A stretch of DNA of 12,719 nucleotides from M55B174 sp964618065 (GCA_964618065.1 CAZTZK010000046.1:1-12719), one strand, 5' to 3'. Numbered from the stretch's first letter, positions 1 through 6,959 are shown. Numbers and translations are program-made. The notes: generated by a model from the sequence alone, not told the origin.

Positions 1-42
1 TCTGTTAAAAACTAATAATCCTGCTATTATGATAAAATAAAG

Positions 43-69
43 CTGAAGGATCTCAGAGTTTTGTTTTTT
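43..69 (+). terminator. possible weak intrinsic terminator of an upstream gene
   Basis: CTGA (43-46) can pair with TCAG (53-56) around a six-base loop, and a T-rich run (59-69, interrupted by one G) follows. An open frame entering from the left edge ends at TAA 38-40, so this could be the end of a preceding gene. The stem is only four pairs, so the call is tentative. Confidence 0.25.
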
Positions 70-97
70 ATGTAAATTCTACCTAGAACGTGAATTG

Positions 98-127
98 CCA
101 GCCAGAGGCTGGTCGTCCTTCGGACGA
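98..127 (+). repeat. left hairpin pair of the composite element
   Basis: There are two adjacent perfect stem-loops with three-base loops. The first has CCAGCC (98-103) and GGCTGG (107-112) around AGA. The second has TCGTCC (113-118) and GGACGA (122-127) around TTC. The first hairpin core recurs in inverted orientation at 226-238. Confidence 0.75.
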
Positions 128-128
128 G

Positions 129-148
129 ATTCTCACCTCCGCGGGAAT
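129..148 (+). repeat. central imperfect palindrome ending in GGGAATGAC
   Basis: Bases 129-136 pair with 141-148 around a four-base loop, with one G-T pair and one A-C mismatch. The sequence resembles the widespread bacterial intergenic palindrome of the form GATTCCCGC...GCGGGAATGAC, here slightly degenerate on its left arm. A second small palindrome, TGACAG-GT-CTGTCA (148-161), overlaps its right end. Confidence 0.5.
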
Positions 149-176
149 GACAGGTCTGTCAGTGAATTAGTTAAAT

Positions 177-205
177 TTTACAGGAATGATATATTACTTT
201 ATAAA
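177..205 (+). promoter_or_regulatory. likely sigma-70-type promoter of valS, inside the repeat element
   Basis: TTTACA (177-182) matches the -35 consensus at five of six bases. TATAAA (200-205) matches the -10 consensus at five of six. The spacer is the ideal 17 bases. Transcription would start near 211-213, at the first base of the right hairpin pair, giving a leader of about 47 bases. A weaker alternative farther upstream is CTGTTA (2-7) with TATTAT (25-30), also 17 bases apart. Confidence 0.6.
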
Positions 206-210
206 CTTTT

Positions 211-240
211 CGCCCAGAGGGCGATCAGCCTCTGGCTGAT
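211..240 (+). repeat. right hairpin pair of the composite element
   Basis: There are two adjacent perfect stem-loops with three-base loops. One has CGCCC (211-215) and GGGCG (219-223) around AGA. The other has ATCAGCC (224-230) and GGCTGAT (234-240) around TCT. The second hairpin is the inverted counterpart of the hairpin at 98-112. If the promoter at 177-205 is used, these two stem-loops form the extreme 5' end of the valS mRNA. Confidence 0.75.
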
Positions 241-258
241 AAATTTCAACTCACTCTT

Positions 259-2637
259 ATGTCCGATCTTTTTACCGAAAAATATAATTTCTCGCAAAGA
301 GAAGAAAAATGGAGAAAATTCTGGGAAAAAGAAAAAATGTTTACCTTCAAATATGAAGAGCAGAAACCTCTTTTTACAATTGATACTCCCCCTCCTTATG
401 TCTCAGCGGATCATCTTCACGTAGGTCATATTATGTCTTACGCTCAAGCTGAATTTATTGTTCGCTATAAGAGAATGAGAGGCTACAATGTCTTCTATCC
501 AATGGGCTTTGATGATAATGGACTTCCCACCGAAAGATTTGTTGAGAAAAAATATAAATTAGATAAATCTAAAATAAAACGTTCAGATTTTATAAAAATT
601 TGTCTGAAAGAAACTCAAAAAGGCGCTCAAAATTATAAAAAATTGTGGTGTGATTTAGGGATATCAGTAGATTGGCATAAAACTTACAGTACTATTAGCC
701 CTTTAGCGACTAAAATTTCCCAATGGTCCATTATTGATCTCTATAAAAAAAAGGCTCTCTACAGAAAAAAATCTCCCATACTTTGGTGCCCTCACTGTAA
801 AACAGCTATTGCCCAAGCTGACTTGGAAGATAAAAAAATGAAATCCCAAATGAATTATATCCAATTTAAATTGGGAAATAAAAAAGTTACTATTGCTACC
901 ACTAGACCAGAGCTTTTACCTGCTTGCGTAGCCTTGTATGTAAATCCTAAAGACAAAAGGTATCTCCATCTAATTGGGAAAAAGGCTCAGGTTCCTCTTT
1001 TTAAAAATCTAGTTCCAATAAAATCAAGTGAAGAAGTTGTAAAGGAAAAAGGAACAGGAATGATGATGGTTTGTACTTGGGGAGATCAAGAAGATCTAGC
1101 CAAGTGGAAAATTGATAAATTAGAAACCAGGCCTCTTTTAGAAAAAGACGGGCGGTTGAATAAACTCGGGAAAAAATACAAAGGCTTAAAGATAAAAGTT
1201 GCTCGTCAAAAAATTATTGAAGATTTAAAAAAGGGAGGATATTTGATTAAGCAAGAATTAATAGAACACTCTTTAAATGTCCATGAAAGATGTGATACTC
1301 CTGTAGAACTCATTCAGAGTAAACAATGGTTCATTAAAATTGCCAATTTAAAGAAAAAATGGCTAGAGTATGGAAAAAAGATAAAGTGGCATCCAGCTAC
1401 AATGGAAAAGAATTATAACCTATGGGTTAATTCCTTAAAGTGGGACTGGTGTGTTTCCAGACAGCGTTATTATGGGATACCTTTTCCTGTTTGGTATTGC
1501 GCTAAATGTAAAACTCCTATTTTCGCAAACGAAAAGGATTTACCGGTTAATCCTATTGAAGATGAACCCCCTCTAAAAAAATGCCCCCATTGCGGTCATA
1601 ATAAATTTATTCCGGAAACTGATGTTTTAGAAACTTGGGCAACATCTTCTTGTACTCCTTTTTTGCTTAAAGAATTGATTAAAGAAGAAAAGCAAAAAAA
1701 GAAATTTTTTCCTGTAAGTCTTCGCCCAAACGCCTTTGAAATCATTAGAACTTGGGATTTTTACTCAATAGTCAAAAGCCATTACCATTTTGGCAAAATA
1801 CCCTTTAAAAATATTATGATTTCCGGACATGGCCAAGATGAAAAAGGAAGAAAAATATCTAAACGGTTGAACAATTACGTCCCTTCCAATAAGCTCCTTA
1901 ACGATTGGGGAGCTGACGCTATTAGGTACTGGGCTACTGGAGCTTCCCTGGGGCAAAGCTTAAGATTTAATGCTAAAGAAATAAAAAAAGGCAAAAGAAC
2001 CGTTACCAAACTTTGGAACGTTGGCAGATTTCTAGCCATTAATTCAGAAAATTATATTTTCAAAAGTAGAAGGATACCAAATAATTTAGAGCATTCTGAT
2101 TGTTGGATAATTGGAGAACTAAATTTAGCAATTCAAGAAATTACTAAAGCCTTTGATAAATATGACTACGCTAGAGCCAGAAAAAAATTGGACACTTTTT
2201 TTTGGTCTAAGTTTGCCGATTATTATATTGAGCTTGTTAAATATCGTTTAAACGGTAATGCAAAAAAATCACGAGAAACTGCGCTTTTTGTTCTTTATAC
2301 AATTTTCTTTGCTGTTTTAAAAATGTACGCTCCCCTTTTACCTTTTATAACTGAAGAAATTTACCAGATCTTATTTAAAAAAACAGAACGAAAGAAAAGC
2401 ATTCACTTAAACTCCTGGCCGGAATCTTTAAAAATAAAATGTCAGGTTGATATAAAGGACTTCCAGCAAGCTTTAAATGCCATTTACGAAATTAGAAGGT
2501 ACAAAACAAGTCAAGGTATATCTTTAGGCTCAGAACTAGCTGAATATTCACTAAAAGAAAAAATCAACCTTAGTAAATACGGAGAACTTATCAAAAATGC
2601 GATCAAAGTTAAAAAGATTAATCAAGATTCTGCATGA
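259..2637 (+). CDS. valS: valyl-tRNA synthetase, archaeal-type
   Basis: This cytoplasmic class I synthetase charges tRNA-Val and hydrolyses mis-attached threonine in its editing domain. In its 792 residues I see the HVGH signature (54-57), GFDDNGLPTE (83-92), a CP1 editing domain with TTRPE (214-218) and WGDQED (274-279), WDWCVSRQR (395-403), KISKR in place of KMSKS (532-536), and an anticodon-binding helical domain (about 610-760). Cysteine pairs CPHC (177-180), CAKC (414-417) and CPHC (442-445) look zinc-binding. The GFDDNGLPTE block is diagnostic: the usual bacterial enzyme has GTDHAGIATQ there, while archaeal and rickettsial enzymes have this form. The protein is shorter than the usual bacterial enzyme (about 950) and lacks its C-terminal coiled coil. 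No Shine-Dalgarno sequence precedes the ATG, but the N-terminus aligns well with the family. It is the only gene here ending in TGA. Confidence 0.95.
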   Translation: MSDLFTEKYNFSQREEKWRKFWEKEKMFTFKYEEQKPLFTIDTPPPYVSADHLHVGHIMSYAQAEFIVRYKRMRGYNVFYPMGFDDNGLPTERFVEKKYKLDKSKIKRSDFIKICLKETQKGAQNYKKLWCDLGISVDWHKTYSTISPLATKISQWSIIDLYKKKALYRKKSPILWCPHCKTAIAQADLEDKKMKSQMNYIQFKLGNKKVTIATTRPELLPACVALYVNPKDKRYLHLIGKKAQVPLFKNLVPIKSSEEVVKEKGTGMMMVCTWGDQEDLAKWKIDKLETRPLLEKDGRLNKLGKKYKGLKIKVARQKIIEDLKKGGYLIKQELIEHSLNVHERCDTPVELIQSKQWFIKIANLKKKWLEYGKKIKWHPATMEKNYNLWVNSLKWDWCVSRQRYYGIPFPVWYCAKCKTPIFANEKDLPVNPIEDEPPLKKCPHCGHNKFIPETDVLETWATSSCTPFLLKELIKEEKQKKKFFPVSLRPNAFEIIRTWDFYSIVKSHYHFGKIPFKNIMISGHGQDEKGRKISKRLNNYVPSNKLLNDWGADAIRYWATGASLGQSLRFNAKEIKKGKRTVTKLWNVGRFLAINSENYIFKSRRIPNNLEHSDCWIIGELNLAIQEITKAFDKYDYARARKKLDTFFWSKFADYYIELVKYRLNGNAKKSRETALFVLYTIFFAVLKMYAPLLPFITEEIYQILFKKTERKKSIHLNSWPESLKIKCQVDIKDFQQALNAIYEIRRYKTSQGISLGSELAEYSLKEKINLSKYGELIKNAIKVKKINQDSA

Positions 2638-2646
2638 TCTTGATTA
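2619..2646 (+). other. perfect 10-bp hairpin over the valS stop codon
   Basis: TAATCAAGAT (2619-2628) pairs perfectly with ATCTTGATTA (2637-2646) around an eight-base loop, which contains the first two bases of the TGA stop. No T-run follows on the plus strand, so it is not a standard intrinsic terminator. It could protect the valS mRNA 3' end or be a weak terminator. Its right arm overlaps the proposed hsp20 -35 box, so a protein binding the inverted repeat could also act there. Confidence 0.45.
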
Positions 2647-2668
2647 TCCCTAATAAATTAGCTATACT
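2640..2668 (+). promoter_or_regulatory. likely promoter of hsp20 and the VanW-family gene
   Basis: TTGATT (2640-2645, four of six matches) and TATACT (2663-2668, five of six) are separated by 17 bases. Transcription would start near 2675, leaving a leader of about 47 A+T-rich bases. No CIRCE inverted repeat is present in the gap. Confidence 0.5.
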
Positions 2669-2721
2669 TTAAAAAGTTTTCTAGATAAAATAAGTATTTA
2701 AACTTTAAAGATCATCTTATT

Positions 2722-3273
2722 ATGACTAAATCAAAAAAATCTTTTCTCCAAAAATTAATTGGAAAAGAAGAACCTGAGGAGGAAGTTAATTATGAAACTA
2801 ATTTAGAAAATAGTGGAATGAATCAAAAAGTAAATATTCAAGGCGATTCAAGCTATATTCCTAGAGAGCAAGAGAGCGCAGGAAGACAGTTTATTCAACA
2901 AGGATCAGAAACCCAAGGCAATAATGAATGGGTAGCTGATCAAGAAGGTCAATTAACCATTGACGTTTACCAAACAGAAACTGACATTGTTATTAAATCA
3001 ACAATTGCAGGAGTAAAGCCAGAAGACTTAGATGTTCAAATTAATAATGATATGGTGACTATTAAAGGAGAAAGAAAACAAGACGAAGAAGTAAGAGAAG
3101 AAGATTTCTATTACCAAGAATGTTATTGGGGAGCATTTTCAAGATCTATTATTCTTCCCGTAGATGTTCAAGCCAATAAAGCAGAAGCTACTATGAAAAA
3201 TGGAATCCTAACAATAAGGCTTCCCAAAGCAGATTCTGCTCAAGCAAGAAAAATTCAAGTAAGAGGTTTCTAA
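2722..3273 (+). CDS. hsp20: small heat-shock protein, Hsp20/alpha-crystallin family
   Basis: This is an ATP-independent holdase that binds unfolding proteins as large oligomers and passes them to refolding machines such as DnaK and ClpB; a clpB gene lies in the same window. Residues 1-69 are a polar, Q/E/N-rich N-terminal arm. The alpha-crystallin domain runs from about 70 to 170, with the typical beta strands LTIDVYQTETDIVIKSTIAG (78-97), VTIKGER (112-118), and the conserved A-x-x-x-N-G-I-L block (156-163) followed by TIRLP. The C-terminal tail carries an I-x-V anchor, IQV (178-180), which docks on neighbouring subunits. The length of 183 is slightly above the common 140-160 because of the N-terminal arm. 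It has its own likely promoter, and the VanW-family gene starts six bases after its stop. Confidence 0.93.
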   Translation: MTKSKKSFLQKLIGKEEPEEEVNYETNLENSGMNQKVNIQGDSSYIPREQESAGRQFIQQGSETQGNNEWVADQEGQLTIDVYQTETDIVIKSTIAGVKPEDLDVQINNDMVTIKGERKQDEEVREEDFYYQECYWGAFSRSIILPVDVQANKAEATMKNGILTIRLPKADSAQARKIQVRGF

Positions 3274-3279
3274 ATAAAT

Positions 3280-5133
3280 GTGTTTAAAAAAAATTTAAAA
3301 TCAATAAAAATATTTCCTAGAACTAAAAAAGATAAAAAGAATTTATTTTCTTTAATAGGAGTTTTAATTTTACTCTTAGTTTTTTTTGTTTTTTTCAATC
3401 TTTATTACGCTTATCAAAATAGATTTTACCCTCGAATTTTTGTAGATGGAATTAATCTTGGATCTTTAACTAAAAATGAAGCTCAACAGTTATTAAACAA
3501 AAAGGTAGGCTCATTAGAAAATGAGGAAATTATCTTTAAAAGAGAAGAAAAAAATATTAAAACGTCTCTTCCAAAATTGGGAATTAAAATTAATCAAGAA
3601 AGAACTATCTCTTCAGCTTACAATATTGGAAGATCAACTAACGCTTTAAGCAACTTTTGGATTTTGACGAAAAGTTTCTTTCAAGATTTTGAATCACCAT
3701 TTTATTTTGAAATAGAAGAAAATAAACTAAATAATTTTATCACGCAAAATCTTGAATCTTTAGAAAGAATACCCCAAGACGCCCAGATAATTTATAAAAA
3801 TAATAATTTTGAGGTTACTCCATCTAAAGAAGGCTGGGGCGTTGATCATTCTTCGGTTATTATCCAAATTATTGAAGCAATTAGTGATTCTAAAAAAAAT
3901 ACTATTGAACCCCTAGCTGAAATTGAAAAAAGACCTAAAATAATTCAAGAAAGGGCTTTAGAAATAAGAGATAAAGCCAATGATCTTTTAGAAAAAACAG
4001 CTAATTTTAATGCTGGAAATAAATATTGGAGTGCTGATAAAAATACAATAGCTAATTTTTTAATTTTTAAAGAGGCTCCTTGCACTGACTTTGAAAACGA
4101 CGTTGTTTTTTCGGAAGATAATGAAAAAGAAAATATTATAAGCTGTGCTTATCATTCCAAAGGTGTTGAATTTGAAAATATTAAAGAAAATTATTGCTTA
4201 GGAATAGCTTTCAATAGAGAAAAAATTAAAGATTACTTGGAAATTTTAGCTCCAGGGATAGAGCAAGAGGGAGTTAATGCTAATCTAGGATTCCGAGATG
4301 GTAAAATGATTATCGTAAATGAGAGCCAAGATCAAATAAGCCTTGATATAGAGAAAAGTATTTTTCTTCTAGCTGAAGGGATATTAAATGGTAATGATCC
4401 AGTAGAATTAGCTGTTAATAGAGAAAAAGCTCTTATTTCTCAAGATAATCTAGAAGAGTTAGGTATAGAAACCTTGATTGGACAAGGTAATTCTGATTTT
4501 TCCGGATCACCTAAAAATAGAAGACATAATATCGCCGTTGGAGCTTCTAAATTTAATGGAGTATTGGTAAAACCAAACGAAATTTTTTCTTTTTTGGAAA
4601 TACTAGGACCAGTGAACGCTTCTACTGGCTATCTTCCTGAATTAGTTATAAAATTAGATAAAACTATTCCCGAATATGGAGGAGGAATGTGCCAGGTTTC
4701 AACCACAGCTTTTAGGGGAGCTGTTAATTCCGGTTTTGAAATAATTGAAAGAGTAAATCACGCTTATCCTGTTCAATATTATTCTCCTCAAGGAACAGAT
4801 GCTACTGTTTATATTCCCAGTCCGGATCTAAAATTTTTGAATAATACTCCGGCTCACGTTTTAATCCAAACAAAAATCACTGGTAACATTTTAACTTTTG
4901 AATTTTACGGAACAAACGATGAACGAAAAGTAAAAACCAGCGGTCCCACTATTTATGATAGAAAGCCGGATGGATCTATGAGGGCTAAGTGGATTCAAAA
5001 AGTTTATCGTGCTGACGGTAATTTGCTATTTGAAAAAGAATTTTTAAGTAAATACGATTCTCCTAGCAAATATCCTCATCCTGGTGAAGAAGATGAAGAG
5101 GAAGATAAGAAAAAGAAGAAAAAGAAAGATTAA
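3280..5133 (+). CDS. VanW-family membrane-anchored cell-surface protein
   Basis: A basic N-terminus precedes one membrane segment (about 22-44), so most of the 617 residues should lie outside the membrane. A peptidoglycan-binding-4-like domain starts near 51 (FVDGINLGSLTKNEA, 54-68), and similar repeats appear near 166-215 and 330-385. The VanW domain covers about 400-545, with the hallmark GGGMCQVSTT (467-476). A conserved extension (546-600) and a tail of acidic residues followed by lysines (602-617) close the protein. VanW is named from vancomycin-resistance clusters, but its biochemical role is unknown, and nothing here suggests resistance. Four cysteines (268, 289, 306, 471) are extracytoplasmic. 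The start is GTG; the ATG two bases upstream, in another frame, stops after six codons. AGAGG (3262-3266) is the only hint of a ribosome-binding site, at a long 13-base spacing. It is probably cotranscribed with hsp20. Confidence 0.88.
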   Translation: MFKKNLKSIKIFPRTKKDKKNLFSLIGVLILLLVFFVFFNLYYAYQNRFYPRIFVDGINLGSLTKNEAQQLLNKKVGSLENEEIIFKREEKNIKTSLPKLGIKINQERTISSAYNIGRSTNALSNFWILTKSFFQDFESPFYFEIEENKLNNFITQNLESLERIPQDAQIIYKNNNFEVTPSKEGWGVDHSSVIIQIIEAISDSKKNTIEPLAEIEKRPKIIQERALEIRDKANDLLEKTANFNAGNKYWSADKNTIANFLIFKEAPCTDFENDVVFSEDNEKENIISCAYHSKGVEFENIKENYCLGIAFNREKIKDYLEILAPGIEQEGVNANLGFRDGKMIIVNESQDQISLDIEKSIFLLAEGILNGNDPVELAVNREKALISQDNLEELGIETLIGQGNSDFSGSPKNRRHNIAVGASKFNGVLVKPNEIFSFLEILGPVNASTGYLPELVIKLDKTIPEYGGGMCQVSTTAFRGAVNSGFEIIERVNHAYPVQYYSPQGTDATVYIPSPDLKFLNNTPAHVLIQTKITGNILTFEFYGTNDERKVKTSGPTIYDRKPDGSMRAKWIQKVYRADGNLLFEKEFLSKYDSPSKYPHPGEEDEEEDKKKKKKKD

Positions 5134-5134
5134 G

Positions 5135-5140
5135 TATAAT
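5135..5140 (+). promoter_or_regulatory. possible isolated -10 box before the glycosyltransferase gene
   Basis: A perfect TATAAT lies two bases after the VanW-family stop codon and 29 bases before the next ATG. The expected -35 position falls in the A/G-rich lysine-tail codons and shows no match, and there is no extended -10. The downstream gene may instead be read through from the hsp20 promoter. Confidence 0.25.
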
Positions 5141-5169
5141 TATTTCTATTAATATAAAAATATAAAAAA

Positions 5170-6942
5170 ATGGAGACTTTAAAAAAACACGCTAACTATC
5201 TGGCAGTTCTGATCTTAGCAATTATGTTCTTTTTAGCATTGGGAAGTATGAAGAATGATTCAGCTATTCGCGACGAAATGCCTCACATTGTAGCTGGTTA
5301 TTCTTATCTTACTAAGTTTGATTATCGTATAAACCCGGAGCATCCTCCTTTGGTAAAACAGCTTTCCGCTCTACCGTTATTATTTTTAAATTTAAATTTT
5401 CCTGCCGAAGATCCCGCTTGGAAAGATAATGTTAATGATCAATGGACACTAGGAAATATTTTCCTTTACCATTCAGGTAATGACGCTGATAAAATGCTAT
5501 TTTGGGGCAGAATTCCTATCGTAATCTTAATGTTAATTACCGGTTGGATTATTTTTAAGTGGACTAACGAAATATTTAAAAATAAAGTAGCAGGATTAAT
5601 AAGTCTTACTCTTTTTGCCATATCTCCTAATATAATTGCTCACGGACGTTTTATAACTACCGATATGGGAGTAACTGCTTTTTCTGTTTTTGCTCTTTAT
5701 TCTTGGTGGAGATTTTTAAAAGATCCCTCCGGAAAAAAATTTATCGTAGCTTCTCTTTTACAGGCCGGGCTTCATCTAGCTAAGTTTTCCAGTCCCCTCT
5801 TTCTCCCGATAATTGGCTTAATGGCAATTATTGCTATTTTTTATCAAAAACCAAAATGGAGTTTAGCTAAAAAAGCAAAATTATACATAGGAGCAACTGT
5901 TTTAGCTACTATTATTGCTTATGTCGTTGTAGGAGTTTGGTACCAAGTGTGCACTTTTAAAATGCCGTTGGAAGTTCAGCAAAATTTAATTGAAGACTCA
6001 ATTGCCGATAGTGACTTTAGAAACGCCGGTTTAGCTACTAAGCTTACTAAAATGACTGAATTCTATCCACTAAGACCTTACGCCCAATACTTGCTTGGCT
6101 TTGTAATGGTGGCCGCTCATGCTTCTTACGGTCATTCTACTTACTTTATGGGAGAGACTGGCCAAAATTGGCCTGAATACTATTTTGTTGCTTATTTACT
6201 CAAGGAACCTCTAGCTTCTCAAATATTATTCGTTTCTGCTTTTTTAATTTTAGTTAGCGTCTTGCTTACCTTTCTAACGTCTGGACAAAAAAGAAAGAAA
6301 TTAGAAGAGGGTTTAAAGAAATACAGTATTTTGATTCCATTTGGAATTTTAATTTTACTCTATATGATAATGGGGATGAAAGCTAAGCTTCAATTAGGCA
6401 TTCGTTATATCGTTCCAATTTTCCCCTATTTCTATATTATGGTTGGCGGAATTATAGTTTTTCAACTAAATCAATGGAAAGGGAAAAAGATTTTATCCAG
6501 AGTAGGCTGGGGACTCGTCTCTTTGTTAATCGTTTGGCTTTTTTGGGCTAACCTTAAAACCTACCCTTATTATTTAGCCTACTTTAACGAAATTATTGGA
6601 GGACCTCAAAATGGTTGGCAGTATTTAGTAGATTCAAATATAGACTGGGGACAAGATTTACGACGTTTAAAAAAGTACCTGGATGACAATAATATTCAGG
6701 AAATTAAAATTGATTATTTTGGAGGAGGAGACGTAAGTTATTATTTGGGAGAAAAAGACTACGAACTGTGGGGCTTTGACAAAGGAGCTACCACAGGATG
6801 GTTAGCAGTTTCTATAAATGCTATTCAGTGGAATTCTTCCAATCAAGGAGATCAGAAAAGTTATCATTGGCTTACCGATAATCACGAACCGATAGAAAGA
6901 GTAGGCCATTCTATTTTTCTTTACTATCTACCCGAGAAGTAA
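5170..6942 (+). CDS. polytopic glycosyltransferase, GT39/ArnT-like (polyprenyl-phosphate-sugar dependent)
   Basis: This is an integral membrane enzyme with about ten or more hydrophobic segments, the first at about 9-26. Enzymes of this GT-C fold move a sugar from a polyprenyl phosphate carrier onto protein or lipid on the outer face of the membrane. The supporting signs are an acidic pair, DE (35-36), in the first outside loop, the EHPP block (57-60), PNIIAHGRFITTD (153-165), and IRYIVPIFPY (411-420) near the last membrane helices. A soluble C-terminal part (about 465-590) contains DSNIDWGQDL (488-497), common in this family. The acceptor and the sugar cannot be told from sequence; protein O-glycosylation and lipid modification are both possible. 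The ATG is preceded only by A/T. It faces the minus-strand ftsQ-like gene, with 17 bases between the two stop codons. Confidence 0.85.
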   Translation: METLKKHANYLAVLILAIMFFLALGSMKNDSAIRDEMPHIVAGYSYLTKFDYRINPEHPPLVKQLSALPLLFLNLNFPAEDPAWKDNVNDQWTLGNIFLYHSGNDADKMLFWGRIPIVILMLITGWIIFKWTNEIFKNKVAGLISLTLFAISPNIIAHGRFITTDMGVTAFSVFALYSWWRFLKDPSGKKFIVASLLQAGLHLAKFSSPLFLPIIGLMAIIAIFYQKPKWSLAKKAKLYIGATVLATIIAYVVVGVWYQVCTFKMPLEVQQNLIEDSIADSDFRNAGLATKLTKMTEFYPLRPYAQYLLGFVMVAAHASYGHSTYFMGETGQNWPEYYFVAYLLKEPLASQILFVSAFLILVSVLLTFLTSGQKRKKLEEGLKKYSILIPFGILILLYMIMGMKAKLQLGIRYIVPIFPYFYIMVGGIIVFQLNQWKGKKILSRVGWGLVSLLIVWLFWANLKTYPYYLAYFNEIIGGPQNGWQYLVDSNIDWGQDLRRLKKYLDDNNIQEIKIDYFGGGDVSYYLGEKDYELWGFDKGATTGWLAVSINAIQWNSSNQGDQKSYHWLTDNHEPIERVGHSIFLYYLPEK

Positions 6943-6950
6943 AAGGGTGG
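6928..6950 (+). terminator. possible terminator at the convergent junction
   Basis: CTACCC (6928-6933) can pair with GGGTGG (6945-6950, one G-T pair) around an 11-base loop that contains the glycosyltransferase stop codon. A T-rich stretch starts only about 10 bases later, inside the 3' end of the opposing gene. It may help separate the two convergent units, but the loop is large and the U-tract is displaced. Confidence 0.25.
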
Positions 6951-6959
6951 AGAATAAAA

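Larger units (their letters stand above)
97..240. repeat. composite intergenic element of five small hairpins with inverted double-hairpin ends
   Basis: The element has a left hairpin pair (98-127), a central palindrome (129-148) and a right hairpin pair (211-240). Reverse-complementing the right pair aligns it with the left pair: 13 of 13 bases match over the first hairpin core (99-111), and the second hairpin matches with compensated stem changes. The organisation resembles REPIN/BIME-type elements, in which two REP hairpins lie in inverted orientation and are moved by a RAYT transposase encoded elsewhere. That family link is inference, and no transposase is in the window. The block is clearly more GC-rich than its surroundings. 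It ends 18 bases before the valS start codon. Confidence 0.7.

Noticed and set aside
97..240. CRISPR array or transposon terminal repeats of an insertion sequence
   Set aside because: The hairpins are not regularly spaced direct repeats with unique spacers, and no transposase frame lies between them.
1..258. T-box or other riboswitch leader for valS
   Set aside because: No T-box (AGGGTGG-type) sequence, specifier loop or terminator is visible; the leader after the likely start is only about 47 bases.
95..424. 109-residue plus-strand open frame beginning in the hairpin element
   Set aside because: Its first part is translated repeat DNA (the MPARGWSSFGRDSHLRGNDR-type peptide), and its second part overlaps the secure valS gene in another frame.
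1765..1956. 63-residue minus-strand open frame inside valS
   Set aside because: It is antisense to a conserved catalytic region of ValRS and has no recognisable protein feature.
2635..2637. TGA as a recoded sense codon (code 25 of some CPR lineages)
   Set aside because: This TGA ends ValRS at a plausible C-terminus, and no gene in the window has an internal TGA.
2638..2721. CIRCE (HrcA) operator upstream of hsp20, and likewise in 11904-11941 upstream of clpB
   Set aside because: No TTAGCACTC...GAGTGCTAA repeat is present in either gap.
3278..3296. alternative ATG start of the VanW-family gene with a programmed -1 frameshift
   Set aside because: The GTG start alone explains the protein, and A-runs are common here, so frameshifting is not needed. 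It is kept only as a note in the findings.
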